Positions 1-6,457 of a stretch of 12,800 nt of DNA are shown here, in pieces. The stretch lies in contig JAENXB010000064.1 in NCBI GenBank assembly GCA_016649785.1, positions 1-12,800 of the forward strand, written 5' to 3'. Position 1 is the first letter of the stretch. Each line of letters starts with the position of its first letter. The translations under genes and the position numbers were made by a program. The notes under the pieces were generated by a model that worked only from the letters and a program-made list of their open reading frames with translations, made no database searches and had not been told where the DNA came from. This DNA is from Flavobacteriaceae bacterium. GTDB lineage: Bacteria; Bacteroidota; Bacteroidia; Flavobacteriales; Flavobacteriaceae.

Positions 1-368
1 ATTTTCAACTTCTATGGAGATATTTTTCCTGGGCAAATCAAAGCATCGCGGCAATTGCTTTATGGGTTGGAACCGTTTATTTATACCAAAGGAAAACCCT
101 TTATATTATCGCGTTAGTACCCGCATTTTTCATTACATCCGTCCTCGGGTCCTATCTTTTTTATGACCCTACCATAGGTTTTGGATTGGACATAGTAACC
201 TCAGATATTATTGGAATTGTTATTTCTGTTTTAATTACGATTTTGTTCTTTATTGTTATGAAAAAGAATAAGGAATTGCCGGAATCCGATGATGATTTCA
301 TTGAAAGCGGAAAGGTGGCGCCAAAACACAAAGACGTGCTGGTAGAAGAAAATAGCGATGCCTTATAA
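1..368 (+). CDS. cstA: CstA-family carbon starvation/peptide-pyruvate transporter, C-terminal fragment
   Basis: The gene enters from the left edge: the frame is open from base 3 with no start, and it ends in TAA at 366-368. About 121 residues are visible. They begin FQLLWRYFSWANQSIAAIAL, which matches the conserved LWRYFxWxNQ segment near the C terminus of CstA-family transporters. Three hydrophobic stretches follow, at about residues 14-26, 34-50 and 66-84 of the fragment. The protein ends in a hydrophilic, acidic and lysine-containing tail, presumably cytoplasmic. CstA proteins are multi-pass inner-membrane transporters for peptides or pyruvate, used under carbon limitation. The TTG at 186 that could be read as a start is internal to this frame. 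The gene is convergent with the dipeptidase gene 39 bp away, and I see no clear hairpin terminator between them. The family call is firm; the substrate is inferred from the family. Confidence 0.85.
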   Translation, partial: FQLLWRYFSWANQSIAAIALWVGTVYLYQRKTLYIIALVPAFFITSVLGSYLFYDPTIGFGLDIVTSDIIGIVISVLITILFFIVMKKNKELPESDDDFIESGKVAPKHKDVLVEENSDAL

Positions 369-407
369 TGGAAAATAAGGAGGTATGATTTTTAACGGAA
401 ATTTAAT

Positions 408-1085
408 TTACTCCACCTCAAAATCAAAATAAGTGTCTGGGTAAGGTTCCATCCTCAGGGTATAATGCCACCATTCCTGGGGATAGGGCCGGAAACCGTG
501 TTTGCTCATTGTCTTTTTCAATAATTCCCTGTTTTGTTTTTGTGCCGGAGTGATCTGTGAAGTATCGTGATGGGAAATTTCTCCAAAGAAATCATAGGTG
601 CCTCCCATATTGAGTTCTTCCCCGGTGTTTGCGTCAATCAGGGTTAGATCTACTGTTCCTCCACGCGAATGCCCGGATTTTGTGGCGATATAGCCAAGAT
701 CAAACAGATTGTTTTTATCAATATTGGGATAAAATTCGCGTTTCATCAATGTGTCATTCTCAATTTTTGCCCATTCCATAAAATGGTTCACTGCACGTTG
801 CGGCCTGTAAGCATCAAAGATTTTCAGGCAGTAACCAACATTCTCCAGCTCTTGCTGAACTTCATGCAACGCCTCGGCTGCAGGTTTGCTAAGTATTGCC
901 CTGGGCTGTTTATAACCACGAATTGGTTTTCCAACAAAGTTATGCGACCCGGCATATCGAATATCCAGGGCGATATCGGGAATAAGCTCTTTTACATACA
1001 CAAAACCTTCCGGGAGTTGGTTTTGTGGATTTTTATTTGTGCCTACTAAAAATGTCAGGATCAATAAAATTGATAAATATTTCAT
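408..1085 (-). CDS. ddpX: D-alanyl-D-alanine dipeptidase, VanX/DdpX family (peptidase M15D), secreted
   Basis: Zinc-dependent dipeptidase that hydrolyses D-Ala-D-Ala. Counting from the ATG at 1085 (225 aa), the zinc ligands are H139 and D146 in SGHSRGGTVD and H207 in EWWH. The catalytic base is E204, and the transition-state arginine is R94 in DAYRP. All five sit exactly 23 residues after VanX R71, H116, D123, E181 and H184, so the active site looks intact. Residues 1-15 form a hydrophobic N-terminal signal segment with no clear lipobox, which suggests a periplasmic enzyme. An upstream in-frame ATG at 1094 would add MHH, but a -7 element at 1103-1110 lies so close that 1085 fits better. No vanH or vanA ligase lies nearby, so a peptidoglycan-recycling or D-Ala salvage role like that of DdpX is more likely than glycopeptide resistance. 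The substrate is inferred from the family. Confidence 0.9.
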   Translation of the reverse strand: MKYLSILLILTFLVGTNKNPQNQLPEGFVYVKELIPDIALDIRYAGSHNFVGKPIRGYKQPRAILSKPAAEALHEVQQELENVGYCLKIFDAYRPQRAVNHFMEWAKIENDTLMKREFYPNIDKNNLFDLGYIATKSGHSRGGTVDLTLIDANTGEELNMGGTYDFFGEISHHDTSQITPAQKQNRELLKKTMSKHGFRPYPQEWWHYTLRMEPYPDTYFDFEVE

Positions 1086-1102
1086 GTGATGCATTTGAGA
1101 TA

Positions 1103-1110
1103 CAAAACTA
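1103..1110 (-). promoter_or_regulatory. Predicted -7 promoter element of the dipeptidase gene
   Basis: On the minus strand this reads TAGTTTTG, a full match to the Bacteroidota -7 consensus TAnnTTTG. It lies 8 nt before the ATG at 1094 and 17 nt before the ATG at 1085. A start site a few bases downstream favours the ATG at 1085. I do not see a TTG at the expected -33 position, which falls in the neighbouring terminator, so the call rests on one box only. Confidence 0.4.
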
Positions 1111-1113
1111 AAA

Positions 1114-1135
1114 AAACCGCCGGTTGGGGCGGTTT
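1114..1135 (-). terminator. Rho-independent terminator after the 76-aa lipoprotein gene
   Basis: Arms 1114-1121 (AAACCGCC) and 1128-1135 (GGCGGTTT) pair perfectly over 8 bp around a 6-nt loop. Read on the minus strand, the stem runs into a T tract (complement of the A run at 1111-1117). It begins 20 bp beyond the stop codon of the lipoprotein gene that ends at 1156. Confidence 0.8.
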
Positions 1136-1155
1136 AATATATGCAATAAAAGTGA

Positions 1156-1386
1156 TTATTTCATATCTTCCGTGGCTTCCTTGCCATCTTCCACTTTTTC
1201 CTGAACTTCTTTTTTCACCTTTTTTGCGCCTTCTTCAATTTTCTCCCCGGCTTTTTTGACATTGGTTTCAATATCCTCACCAATTGCATCTACCGCTTCT
1301 TTACTTTTTTCCTTGGTGGTTTCCCTGCAGGAGTAGAATGAAGTTGTCATTCCTGCGATCATTAACAATAAAAATAATTTTTTCAT
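1156..1386 (-). CDS. Small 'SCRE' lipoprotein with 11-residue amphipathic repeats (76 aa)
   Basis: Function unknown. The N terminus has two lysines, a hydrophobic core at residues 4-17 and a lipobox-like FYSC with the lipidated cysteine at C20, followed by RETTKEK. This marks an exported lipoprotein. The mature part is almost entirely Lys, Glu, Asp and Ala/Val and falls into four 11-residue units, at 29-39, 40-50, 51-61 and 62-72. Each ends in a hydrophobic or small residue, as in LEA-like or apolipoprotein-like amphipathic helices. It aligns without gaps to the neighbour at 1467-1688, sharing MKKL, FYSCRETT and the repeat register, so the two look like a tandem duplication. Three more relatives lie at 7281-8006. 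It is followed by a strong hairpin terminator. No clear -7 box lies in its 80-bp upstream gap, so read-through from the upstream paralogue is possible. Confidence 0.85.
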   Translation of the reverse strand: MKKLFLLLMIAGMTTSFYSCRETTKEKSKEAVDAIGEDIETNVKKAGEKIEEGAKKVKKEVQEKVEDGKEATEDMK

Positions 1387-1412
1387 AACTGTGGTTTATA
1401 TGGTTAAACTAA

Positions 1413-1447
1413 AAAAAGCCATCGCAATTGAGATGGGATGGCTTTTT
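1413..1447 (-). terminator. Rho-independent terminator after the 73-aa lipoprotein gene
   Basis: Arms 1413-1423 (AAAAAGCCATC) and 1437-1447 (GATGGCTTTTT) pair over 11 bp around a 13-nt loop. The minus-strand transcript ends in a T run (complement of the A run at 1411-1417). It separates the two tandem lipoprotein genes and could also work on the plus strand. Confidence 0.8.
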
Positions 1448-1466
1448 AAAATATTAATGTAAATGA

Positions 1467-1688
1467 CTATTCTTGGTCAGCATCAACATCCTCTGTTCCT
1501 TCAACTGCTGCTGCATCTACTTCTTCAGTAGCTTCTTCTACAGATTCTACAGATTCTTCAGTAGCTTCTTCGATATCGTTTCCGATTTCTTCTACTGCAT
1601 CTTCTGTTTTTTCTTCTGTAGTTTCTCTACAAGAGTAGAAAGATAAAGTGAAAACTGCAGCCAATAATAATAATGATAATTTTTTCAT
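1467..1688 (-). CDS. Small 'SCRE' lipoprotein, strongly acidic, with 33-bp/11-residue repeats (73 aa)
   Basis: Function unknown. It has a lipoprotein signal peptide with a lysine pair, a hydrophobic core at 4-17 and lipobox FYSC with C20 lipidated, followed by RETTEEK. The mature part is extremely acidic (Glu/Asp with Ala, Val and Thr, hardly any lysine). This contrasts with the Lys-rich paralogue next door, although the 11-residue register at 29-39, 40-50, 51-61 and 62-72 is the same. The hexamer EEATEE recurs exactly 11 residues apart (40-45 and 51-56). At DNA level an identical 18-bp block recurs 33 bp apart, which suggests recent growth by unit duplication. A promoter with both -7 and -33 boxes lies upstream and a hairpin terminator downstream, so it is probably its own transcription unit. 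Confidence 0.85.
   Translation of the reverse strand: MKKLSLLLLAAVFTLSFYSCRETTEEKTEDAVEEIGNDIEEATEESVESVEEATEEVDAAAVEGTEDVDADQE
1521..1571. repeat. Direct repeat, 18 bp, offset 33 bp, inside the 73-aa lipoprotein gene
   Basis: TTCTTCAGTAGCTTCTTC occurs at 1521-1538 and again, identically, at 1554-1571. The offset is 33 bp, or 11 codons, and encodes EEATEE in both copies. Two direct copies of ACAGATTCT lie between them. Confidence 0.85.
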
Positions 1689-1716
1689 TGTGAAATATGT
1701 TTAATTAGTTGAACAG

Positions 1717-1745
1717 CAAATTTAGACAAATTTTTAAAATTGCAA
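1717..1745 (-). promoter_or_regulatory. Predicted promoter of the 73-aa lipoprotein gene
   Basis: On the minus strand the -7 box TAAATTTG (1717-1724) matches TAnnTTTG fully. A TTG (complement of CAA at 1743-1745) lies 18 bp upstream of it, near the expected -33 position. The predicted 5' leader to the ATG at 1688 is about 20-25 nt. Confidence 0.55.
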
Positions 1746-1838
1746 TGAACTCTTTTTAGTTTAATATTTTCAAGGACTTCCTTACACCCGTTTCAGGTAA
1801 AAGCCCATTCTTATTCCTGATTTATAGACCTATATACT

Positions 1839-4800
1839 TTAGCCTTCTGTTTTTAATTCTTTTTTTTCTTCCAGGCTTTTCATTTTTTCTATCCTGTTGC
1901 CGGTAGCCAGGTTTTCTTCTGAAAACCGCGGATCGGTGATGTAAGCTTCTTTCCTCATTTTGCTGATCTCGATACTCAAAAAATCAAATTCTTCTGTCAC
2001 TTTTCCGAAGAGGGCATATACCCCAAGCCCCCTAAACCTGTATTTTTCTGCTACCGGCGGAAATAGTACAGTGTCAAAAAAATGACCCTCCTTATCTGTA
2101 AATGTAGCGAAATTCATACGTTGCCCCTTGGCGGTCTGGGTGTTTTTAACGGTTACCAGATAGCCGTAGATCAGGATGTTTTTGTTCAGGAAATCTTTTA
2201 GGTCTTTCTGGCCGTAGGAAGTTTTGGGTTCTTCCTTTAATAATTCAAAATGACTGCAAAGCGGAAATCCCAGCAATTCAATTTGCTCAAAAGCGGCTTC
2301 CAATTGGGTGGTGTGCAAGTCCGGAAGCGTGAATTTTTTATGATTCTGAATAAAAAGCGGTAACTGATCTGGTTTTCTGGTGGTTTTCACGAGTTTAAAA
2401 TGCGCTTCCCACAGCAATTTGTATTTGTCGATCCCGGTAAATCTGAAGGCATTGATCCTGATTAGAATGCTTATTTGTTCTATCCCGATAGTCACCCGTT
2501 CTAAAAAATCTTCAAAAGATCTAAACCTGCCTTGAAAATTCCGGTTTTCTATAATGCGTTGGGCAGTACGTTGCTCCAACTCTTTTAAATGACCAAAGCC
2601 CAGGTAAATATGGTTTCCTTTTATGGTGTTATGGAAATCGCCTTCATTAATGCAGGGAGGTTCTATGATGGCGCCGCACATTTTTGCCTCGTGCACATAG
2701 AGTTCGGGAGAGTAAAACCCGCCGCCGTTGTTAAGCGTGGCCACCATATATTCCAAAGGAAAATAGGTTTTTAAAAACAAACTCTGGTAACTTTCCACCG
2801 CATAACTGGCCGAGTGGCCTTTTGCAAAGGCATAGCCGGCAAAGCTTTTAATTTGCTCCCACACCTCAAAAATGGTTTTTTCTTCGATCTTTTTCTCCCG
2901 GCAGTTGGCTATAAATTTTTCCTCTACCTGCGCGAATTCTTCCCTGGAGCGGAATTTCCCGCTCATTCCGCGGCGCAACACATCGGCTTCTCCCAGGCTG
3001 AGGCCGGCAAAATAATGAGCAACTTTTATCACATCTTCCTGGTAGACCATAATCCCGTAGGTGTCCGGCATAATTTTGGCCAGTTCCGGATGTGCATTGG
3101 CTCGGCGTTCAGGAGTGCGGTGGCGCAGGATGTATTCCCGCATCATTCCGCTTTTTGACACGCCGGGGCGAATGATAGAACTGGCTGCCACCAATCCCAA
3201 ATAAGTATCGGTTTGCAGTTTTTTTAGCAGCATCCGCATCCCGGGGGATTCCACGTAAAAACAGCCTACACACAGGCCTTCTTTTATAAGATCGTTTATT
3301 TTGGGATCCTGTTTAAATTTATTGACATCGTGAATGTCAAAAGCCGGGGCATCGGGTTGGTTTTGTGCGATAATATCCAGGGAATCGCGTATTTTTCCCA
3401 GGCCGCGTTGTGAAAGGATATCAAATTTGTACAAACCTACGTCTTCGGCAATGATCATATCAAATTGTACGGTGGGAAATCCCTTTGGGGGCAGGTCCAA
3501 AGCTGAGAAACAGGTGAGGGGCTTGTTTGAAATTAAAATCCCGGCGGCGTGAATGCTCAGGTAATTTGGCATTCCCTGGATCAGGTTGCCGTATTTCAAT
3601 ACAATTTTATGTGTGTTGTCCAGATCTTTTTCGTGAATATAACCTCCGCCTAATTTATCGATATCCTCTTTTGGTAAACCGAAAACTTTTCCCAGTTCCC
3701 TGATAACCGCCTTATATTGAAAGGTGTTGTAGGCAGCCAGCAATGCGGTGTGCTCAAATTCTTCAAAAATAAAACGCGTGATGTCTTCACGGTTGTTCCA
3801 GGAAAAATCTATGTCAAAATCGGGCGGACTGGTACGAAATTCATTGATAAACCGCTCAAAATACAGGTCGAGTTCAATGGGATCCACCTCGGTGATTTGC
3901 AGTAAATAGGCCACAATACTGTTTGCCCCGCTGCCCCGGCCTACATAAAAATAACCTTTCTCCCGGGCGTATTCGCAAATGCGCCAATTGATTAAAAAAT
4001 AAGAGACGAAATTCAGGTTTTTGATCACTTTTAATTCTGAAGTCATCCGTGCGCAAGCATTTTCTGCTGCTCCGGGATAGCGAAGGGCCAAGCCTTTTTG
4101 GCACAATTCATCCAACAGTTTTTCGTCTTCTTCCCTGCTTCCTTTAAATACCTGCTGATTTTGCGGTTTTCTTTCTGCTGAAAAGTCGAAATGGATGCTG
4201 CATTGATCCAACAGGTTCTGAGTGTTTTTTAGGATAAAACCGAAATCTTCAAATTTATTCTGAAGGCTTTTCAAAGGAAGCATTTGCTCGTCTGTCGCTG
4301 CCTGCTCTTCCGGGGGGAGTTTGCTTAAAAGAGTGTTGTTGTCTATGGCGCGCAATAGCCGGTGAGCGTTGAAATCCCGTTTATTCCTGAAAGTAACCGA
4401 CTGCAATACCACCAGTTTTGTGGTTAATTCCAGAAGTTTTGAAAACCGGATTTTCCTCAATTCATTTGCCGAAACCCCGATAAATTCATGAGGCTGGAAT
4501 TGGGTAATTTCAGAGACCATCACTTTTTCAAAGGGATAAATAACAAATGCGTTTTTAAATTGTGGTGCTTTTTCGGGAAGAGGTAATTTTTTCTGAAGAT
4601 GTTGGGAAAGAAACTCGTTCAATTCCCGGAAACCTTCATTGTTTTTCGCGATCCCAACAAATTGTTGTTGCGCCCCGTTCCTGAAATCTATTCCCAGTAC
4701 CGGTTCTATATTATATTCCCCGGCTTTCCGAACAAAATTCAAACAGCCTGAGGTATTGTTGATGTCTGTAAGCACCAGTTTTTTAATATCGTTTTCCCGG

Positions 4801-4874
4801 GCCAGTTCCAGCAATTCAATTTCTGAAAAAGTGCCAAACCGAAGGCTGTAATATGTGTGGTTGTTGAGGTACAA
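1839..4874 (-). CDS. dnaE2: Error-prone-type DNA polymerase III alpha subunit (DnaE2-like)
   Basis: C-family replicative-type polymerase of 1011 aa, shorter than E. coli DnaE (about 1160). Order: N-terminal PHP domain (about 1-200), palm and fingers with the metal-binding PDFDIDF at 351-357 (D352, D354, D356) and the third catalytic aspartate D485 in KFDILSQRG. A helix-hairpin-helix region follows, then a QxxLF beta-clamp motif, QLPLF at 837-841, and an OB-fold near 890-960. The PHP metal site is degenerate: N4, F13, I38 and D63 stand where His, Asp, His and Glu are usual, so proofreading by this domain is unlikely. The start is TTG; no ATG lies between the upstream in-frame stop and the conserved N terminus, which reads as complete from MYLNNHTYYSL. 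It follows dinB in the same direction across a 203-bp palindromic gap and is presumably co-expressed. I infer translesion or mutagenic synthesis rather than chromosome replication. Confidence 0.88.
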   Translation of the reverse strand: MYLNNHTYYSLRFGTFSEIELLELARENDIKKLVLTDINNTSGCLNFVRKAGEYNIEPVLGIDFRNGAQQQFVGIAKNNEGFRELNEFLSQHLQKKLPLPEKAPQFKNAFVIYPFEKVMVSEITQFQPHEFIGVSANELRKIRFSKLLELTTKLVVLQSVTFRNKRDFNAHRLLRAIDNNTLLSKLPPEEQAATDEQMLPLKSLQNKFEDFGFILKNTQNLLDQCSIHFDFSAERKPQNQQVFKGSREEDEKLLDELCQKGLALRYPGAAENACARMTSELKVIKNLNFVSYFLINWRICEYAREKGYFYVGRGSGANSIVAYLLQITEVDPIELDLYFERFINEFRTSPPDFDIDFSWNNREDITRFIFEEFEHTALLAAYNTFQYKAVIRELGKVFGLPKEDIDKLGGGYIHEKDLDNTHKIVLKYGNLIQGMPNYLSIHAAGILISNKPLTCFSALDLPPKGFPTVQFDMIIAEDVGLYKFDILSQRGLGKIRDSLDIIAQNQPDAPAFDIHDVNKFKQDPKINDLIKEGLCVGCFYVESPGMRMLLKKLQTDTYLGLVAASSIIRPGVSKSGMMREYILRHRTPERRANAHPELAKIMPDTYGIMVYQEDVIKVAHYFAGLSLGEADVLRRGMSGKFRSREEFAQVEEKFIANCREKKIEEKTIFEVWEQIKSFAGYAFAKGHSASYAVESYQSLFLKTYFPLEYMVATLNNGGGFYSPELYVHEAKMCGAIIEPPCINEGDFHNTIKGNHIYLGFGHLKELEQRTAQRIIENRNFQGRFRSFEDFLERVTIGIEQISILIRINAFRFTGIDKYKLLWEAHFKLVKTTRKPDQLPLFIQNHKKFTLPDLHTTQLEAAFEQIELLGFPLCSHFELLKEEPKTSYGQKDLKDFLNKNILIYGYLVTVKNTQTAKGQRMNFATFTDKEGHFFDTVLFPPVAEKYRFRGLGVYALFGKVTEEFDFLSIEISKMRKEAYITDPRFSEENLATGNRIEKMKSLEEKKELKTEG

Positions 4875-4878
4875 AGGT

Positions 4879-5074
4879 AGATATGAGATTTTAGATATGA
4901 GTAATTAGAATTGAGTATTGAGTATGGTTATTAAAATTATTAGAATTGTGCTTATTGTTTATTGAAATTTGGAATTTGGAATTTGGAATTTTTTTTTTGG
5001 TTTTTTTTCTTTTCTCTTTTTTCTTGATTCTTGCTTTTTTTTATCTCAATTCTCATATCTAAAATCTCAAATCT
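4879..5074. repeat. Long palindromic AT-rich repeat filling the dinB-dnaE2 gap
   Basis: Inverted arms 4879-4901 and 5052-5074 pair at 22 of 23 positions; the inner 17 bp, GAGATTTTAGATATGAG against its complement, are perfect. A further CTCAATTC/GAATTGAG pair (5045-5052 with 4908-4915) extends the stem after a 6-nt bulge. The arms end 4 nt from the dnaE2 start and 3 nt from the dinB stop, so the element fills the gap almost exactly. Its interior is low-complexity: ATTGAGT twice (4910-4923), GGAATTT three times (4971-4991) and a T-rich tract. No coding potential is seen. It could be an intergenic repeat, a small miniature-transposon-like element, or an mRNA hairpin affecting dnaE2 expression. 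Confidence 0.7.
4964..4991. repeat. Tandem 7-bp repeat (GGAATTT)
   Basis: Three perfect GGAATTT units at 4971-4991 are preceded by one degenerate unit, GAAATTT, at 4964-4970, and followed by a poly-T tract. It lies inside the palindromic element between dinB and dnaE2. Confidence 0.85.
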
Positions 5075-5077
5075 CCT

Positions 5078-6292
5078 TCACTGTTTCCTGTGCGCCAGCA
5101 CCACCGGTGGTTCTCCGTTGAATGGGTTGGCCATGCGGCCGATGGTTTTTGCTCCCAGGGAAGCTGCCCGCAGCACGCTCCGGTCTCCGTAACGATTCCG
5201 GATCTTATCCATTGCGCTGTATAAATGCAGCACTTCTTCATTATCATCAAACAAATTGATCTGGTAATTTCCGCCGGCCAGATGGCTGAACCGGATCCCT
5301 ATTAATCGTACCAGCAACCGTCGGTTGTATAATTTTTTAAACAACTCCTGGATTTGCGGGATCAGGATATGATCGGCACTGGTATATGGGATTTTAAGTT
5401 GTTTGGTGTAGGTGTTGAAATCGGAATAACGGATCTTCACCGCGATGCAGGAAGTGAGCTTGTCGCCCCGGCGCAGCTGGTAAGCCATATTTTCAGTCAT
5501 TGCGATCAGGATTGCCTGTAAGCGTTGCACATCTATGGTGTCGCGGTCAAAAGTGCGCTCGGTAGAGATCGATTTCCTTTCAGAATAGGGGATTATAGGG
5601 CTGTTGTCTATGCCTTGTGCCTTATGCCAGATAGAAGTTCCGTTGGCTCCCAGCACTTTTTGCATCATTTCCAGCGGCATTTCCTGAATGGTCTTAATTT
5701 GGCGCACGCCTAAATTCCGGAGGATCTGATAGGTTTTATCTCCCACCATCGGGAATTTTTTGACCGATAACGGAGCCAGGAATTCCTTTTCAAATCCTGA
5801 ATCTATTTTTAACTGATTGTTGGGCTTGGCTTCATTTGTGGCGATTTTTGAAACTACTTTATTCACCGAAAGTCCGAAGGAAATAGGCAATCCTGTTTCC
5901 CGAATGATCCTTTTGCGCAATTCTGAAGCGTATTTGTAGCAACCAAAAAACCGGTCCATCCCCGTAAGATCGGCGTAAAATTCATCAATGCTGGATTTTT
6001 CAAAAAGCGGGACATCGGCTTTGATGATATCGGTTACATCTTTTGAATATTTGGTATAAGTGCCTGCATTTCCCCTGATTATGATGGCCTCGGGACAAAG
6101 CTGCCGGGCCATTTTCATGGACATCCCGGAATGTATCCCAAAAGCACGGGTTTCATAACTGCAGGCTGCTACCACGCCGCGATCGCTGGTACCGCCCACT
6201 AAGATCGCACGGTTTTGAAGACGGGCATCCATCAGCCGTTCCACCGAAACGTAGAAGGTATCAAGATCCAGATGTAGCACTGTTTTTGTCAT
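5078..6292 (-). CDS. dinB: Y-family DNA polymerase (Pol IV/DinB type) with a UmuC-like C-terminal tail
   Basis: Translesion polymerase. Counted from the ATG at 6292 (404 aa), the catalytic carboxylates are D9 in HLDLDTFY and D103/E104 in SSIDEF, and the sugar steric gate is probably Y14. The first third carries SYETRAFGIHSGM, conserved in the family, so unlike ImuB this polymerase looks catalytically active. The little-finger domain is followed by a clamp-binding QINLF at 344-348. About 55 more residues follow, including MDKIRNRYGDRSVL, which resembles the tail found after the clamp motif in UmuC (DUF4113-like). E. coli DinB ends at its clamp motif. A GTG at 6310 would add six residues, but ATG 6292 fits the family better. 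It is first in the minus-strand unit with dnaE2 and divergent from the S24 repressor, with operator-like dyads in the shared upstream region. Damage induction is inferred. Confidence 0.93.
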   Translation of the reverse strand: MTKTVLHLDLDTFYVSVERLMDARLQNRAILVGGTSDRGVVAACSYETRAFGIHSGMSMKMARQLCPEAIIIRGNAGTYTKYSKDVTDIIKADVPLFEKSSIDEFYADLTGMDRFFGCYKYASELRKRIIRETGLPISFGLSVNKVVSKIATNEAKPNNQLKIDSGFEKEFLAPLSVKKFPMVGDKTYQILRNLGVRQIKTIQEMPLEMMQKVLGANGTSIWHKAQGIDNSPIIPYSERKSISTERTFDRDTIDVQRLQAILIAMTENMAYQLRRGDKLTSCIAVKIRYSDFNTYTKQLKIPYTSADHILIPQIQELFKKLYNRRLLVRLIGIRFSHLAGGNYQINLFDDNEEVLHLYSAMDKIRNRYGDRSVLRAASLGAKTIGRMANPFNGEPPVVLAHRKQ

Positions 6293-6332
6293 AATTAATT
6301 TATAATTCACTTTCCACTCTTCGTTCTTTCAC

Positions 6333-6348
6333 GTTCAAACTTTTGAAC
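6333..6348. repeat. Perfect inverted repeat in the dinB leader
   Basis: GTTCAAA (6333-6339) and TTTGAAC (6342-6348) pair perfectly around a 2-nt spacer. It lies between the predicted dinB promoter and its start codon, so it would be in the 5' leader of the mRNA. It differs from the wGGAnnTAnTCCA dyads and may be an independent regulatory site or a chance palindrome in AT-rich sequence. Confidence 0.5.
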
Positions 6349-6364
6349 TTTGAATTTTTTAACT

Positions 6365-6438
6365 AGGAATATTTACAAAATTATGGAATTATTCCATTAA
6401 ACAGGAAATAATCCAAACTTAAATTTGGACTTACTCCA
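6365..6438. promoter_or_regulatory. Array of 13-bp operator-like dyads between repressor and dinB
   Basis: Three clear copies: TGGAATTATTCCA (6384-6396), AGGAAATAATCCA (6403-6415) and TGGACTTACTCCA (6426-6438), consensus wGGAnnTAnTCCA. A degenerate fourth, AGGAATATTTACA at 6365-6377, matches the first copy at 9 of 13 positions. Start-to-start spacings are 19, 19 and 23 bp, close to two helical turns. The first clear copy abuts the predicted dinB -7 box and the last lies between the -33 and -7 boxes of the repressor gene. An additional imperfect palindrome, TCCAAACTTAAATTTGGA (6412-6429, 8 of 9 pairs), spans the last two. The obvious candidate binder is the HTH-S24 repressor encoded alongside; binding itself is inferred. 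Confidence 0.7.
6376..6383 (-). promoter_or_regulatory. Predicted -7 element of the dinB-dnaE2 unit
   Basis: On the minus strand this reads TAATTTTG, a full TAnnTTTG match. It sits directly next to the dyad at 6384-6396, which would lie between -33 and -7. No good TTG is visible at -33. The predicted leader to the dinB ATG is roughly 75-80 nt. Confidence 0.5.
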
Positions 6439-6454
6439 AAAAAAATTATATTTG
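6424..6454 (+). promoter_or_regulatory. Predicted promoter of the S24 repressor gene
   Basis: TTTG at 6424-6427 and TATATTTG at 6447-6454 match the Bacteroidota -33 and -7 boxes, with 19 bp between them. The -7 box ends only 3 nt before the ATG at 6458, so the transcript should be leaderless or nearly so. The dyad at 6426-6438 overlaps the -33 box and the spacer. Confidence 0.65.
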
Positions 6455-6457
6455 TGT

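Noticed and set aside
384..431. Short frame MIFNGNLIYS... preceded by an AGGAGG-like sequence
   Set aside because: It overlaps the 3' end of the dipeptidase gene, is only 15 codons, and Shine-Dalgarno sites are weak evidence in Bacteroidota.
669..1049. 126-codon plus-strand frame
   Set aside because: Antisense shadow of the dipeptidase gene, whose catalytic motifs are clear on the other strand.
408..1085. Vancomycin resistance determinant
   Set aside because: A lone VanX/DdpX dipeptidase without vanH and vanA is not a resistance cluster.
2814..3158. 114-codon plus-strand frame
   Set aside because: Antisense shadow inside dnaE2; no family resemblance.
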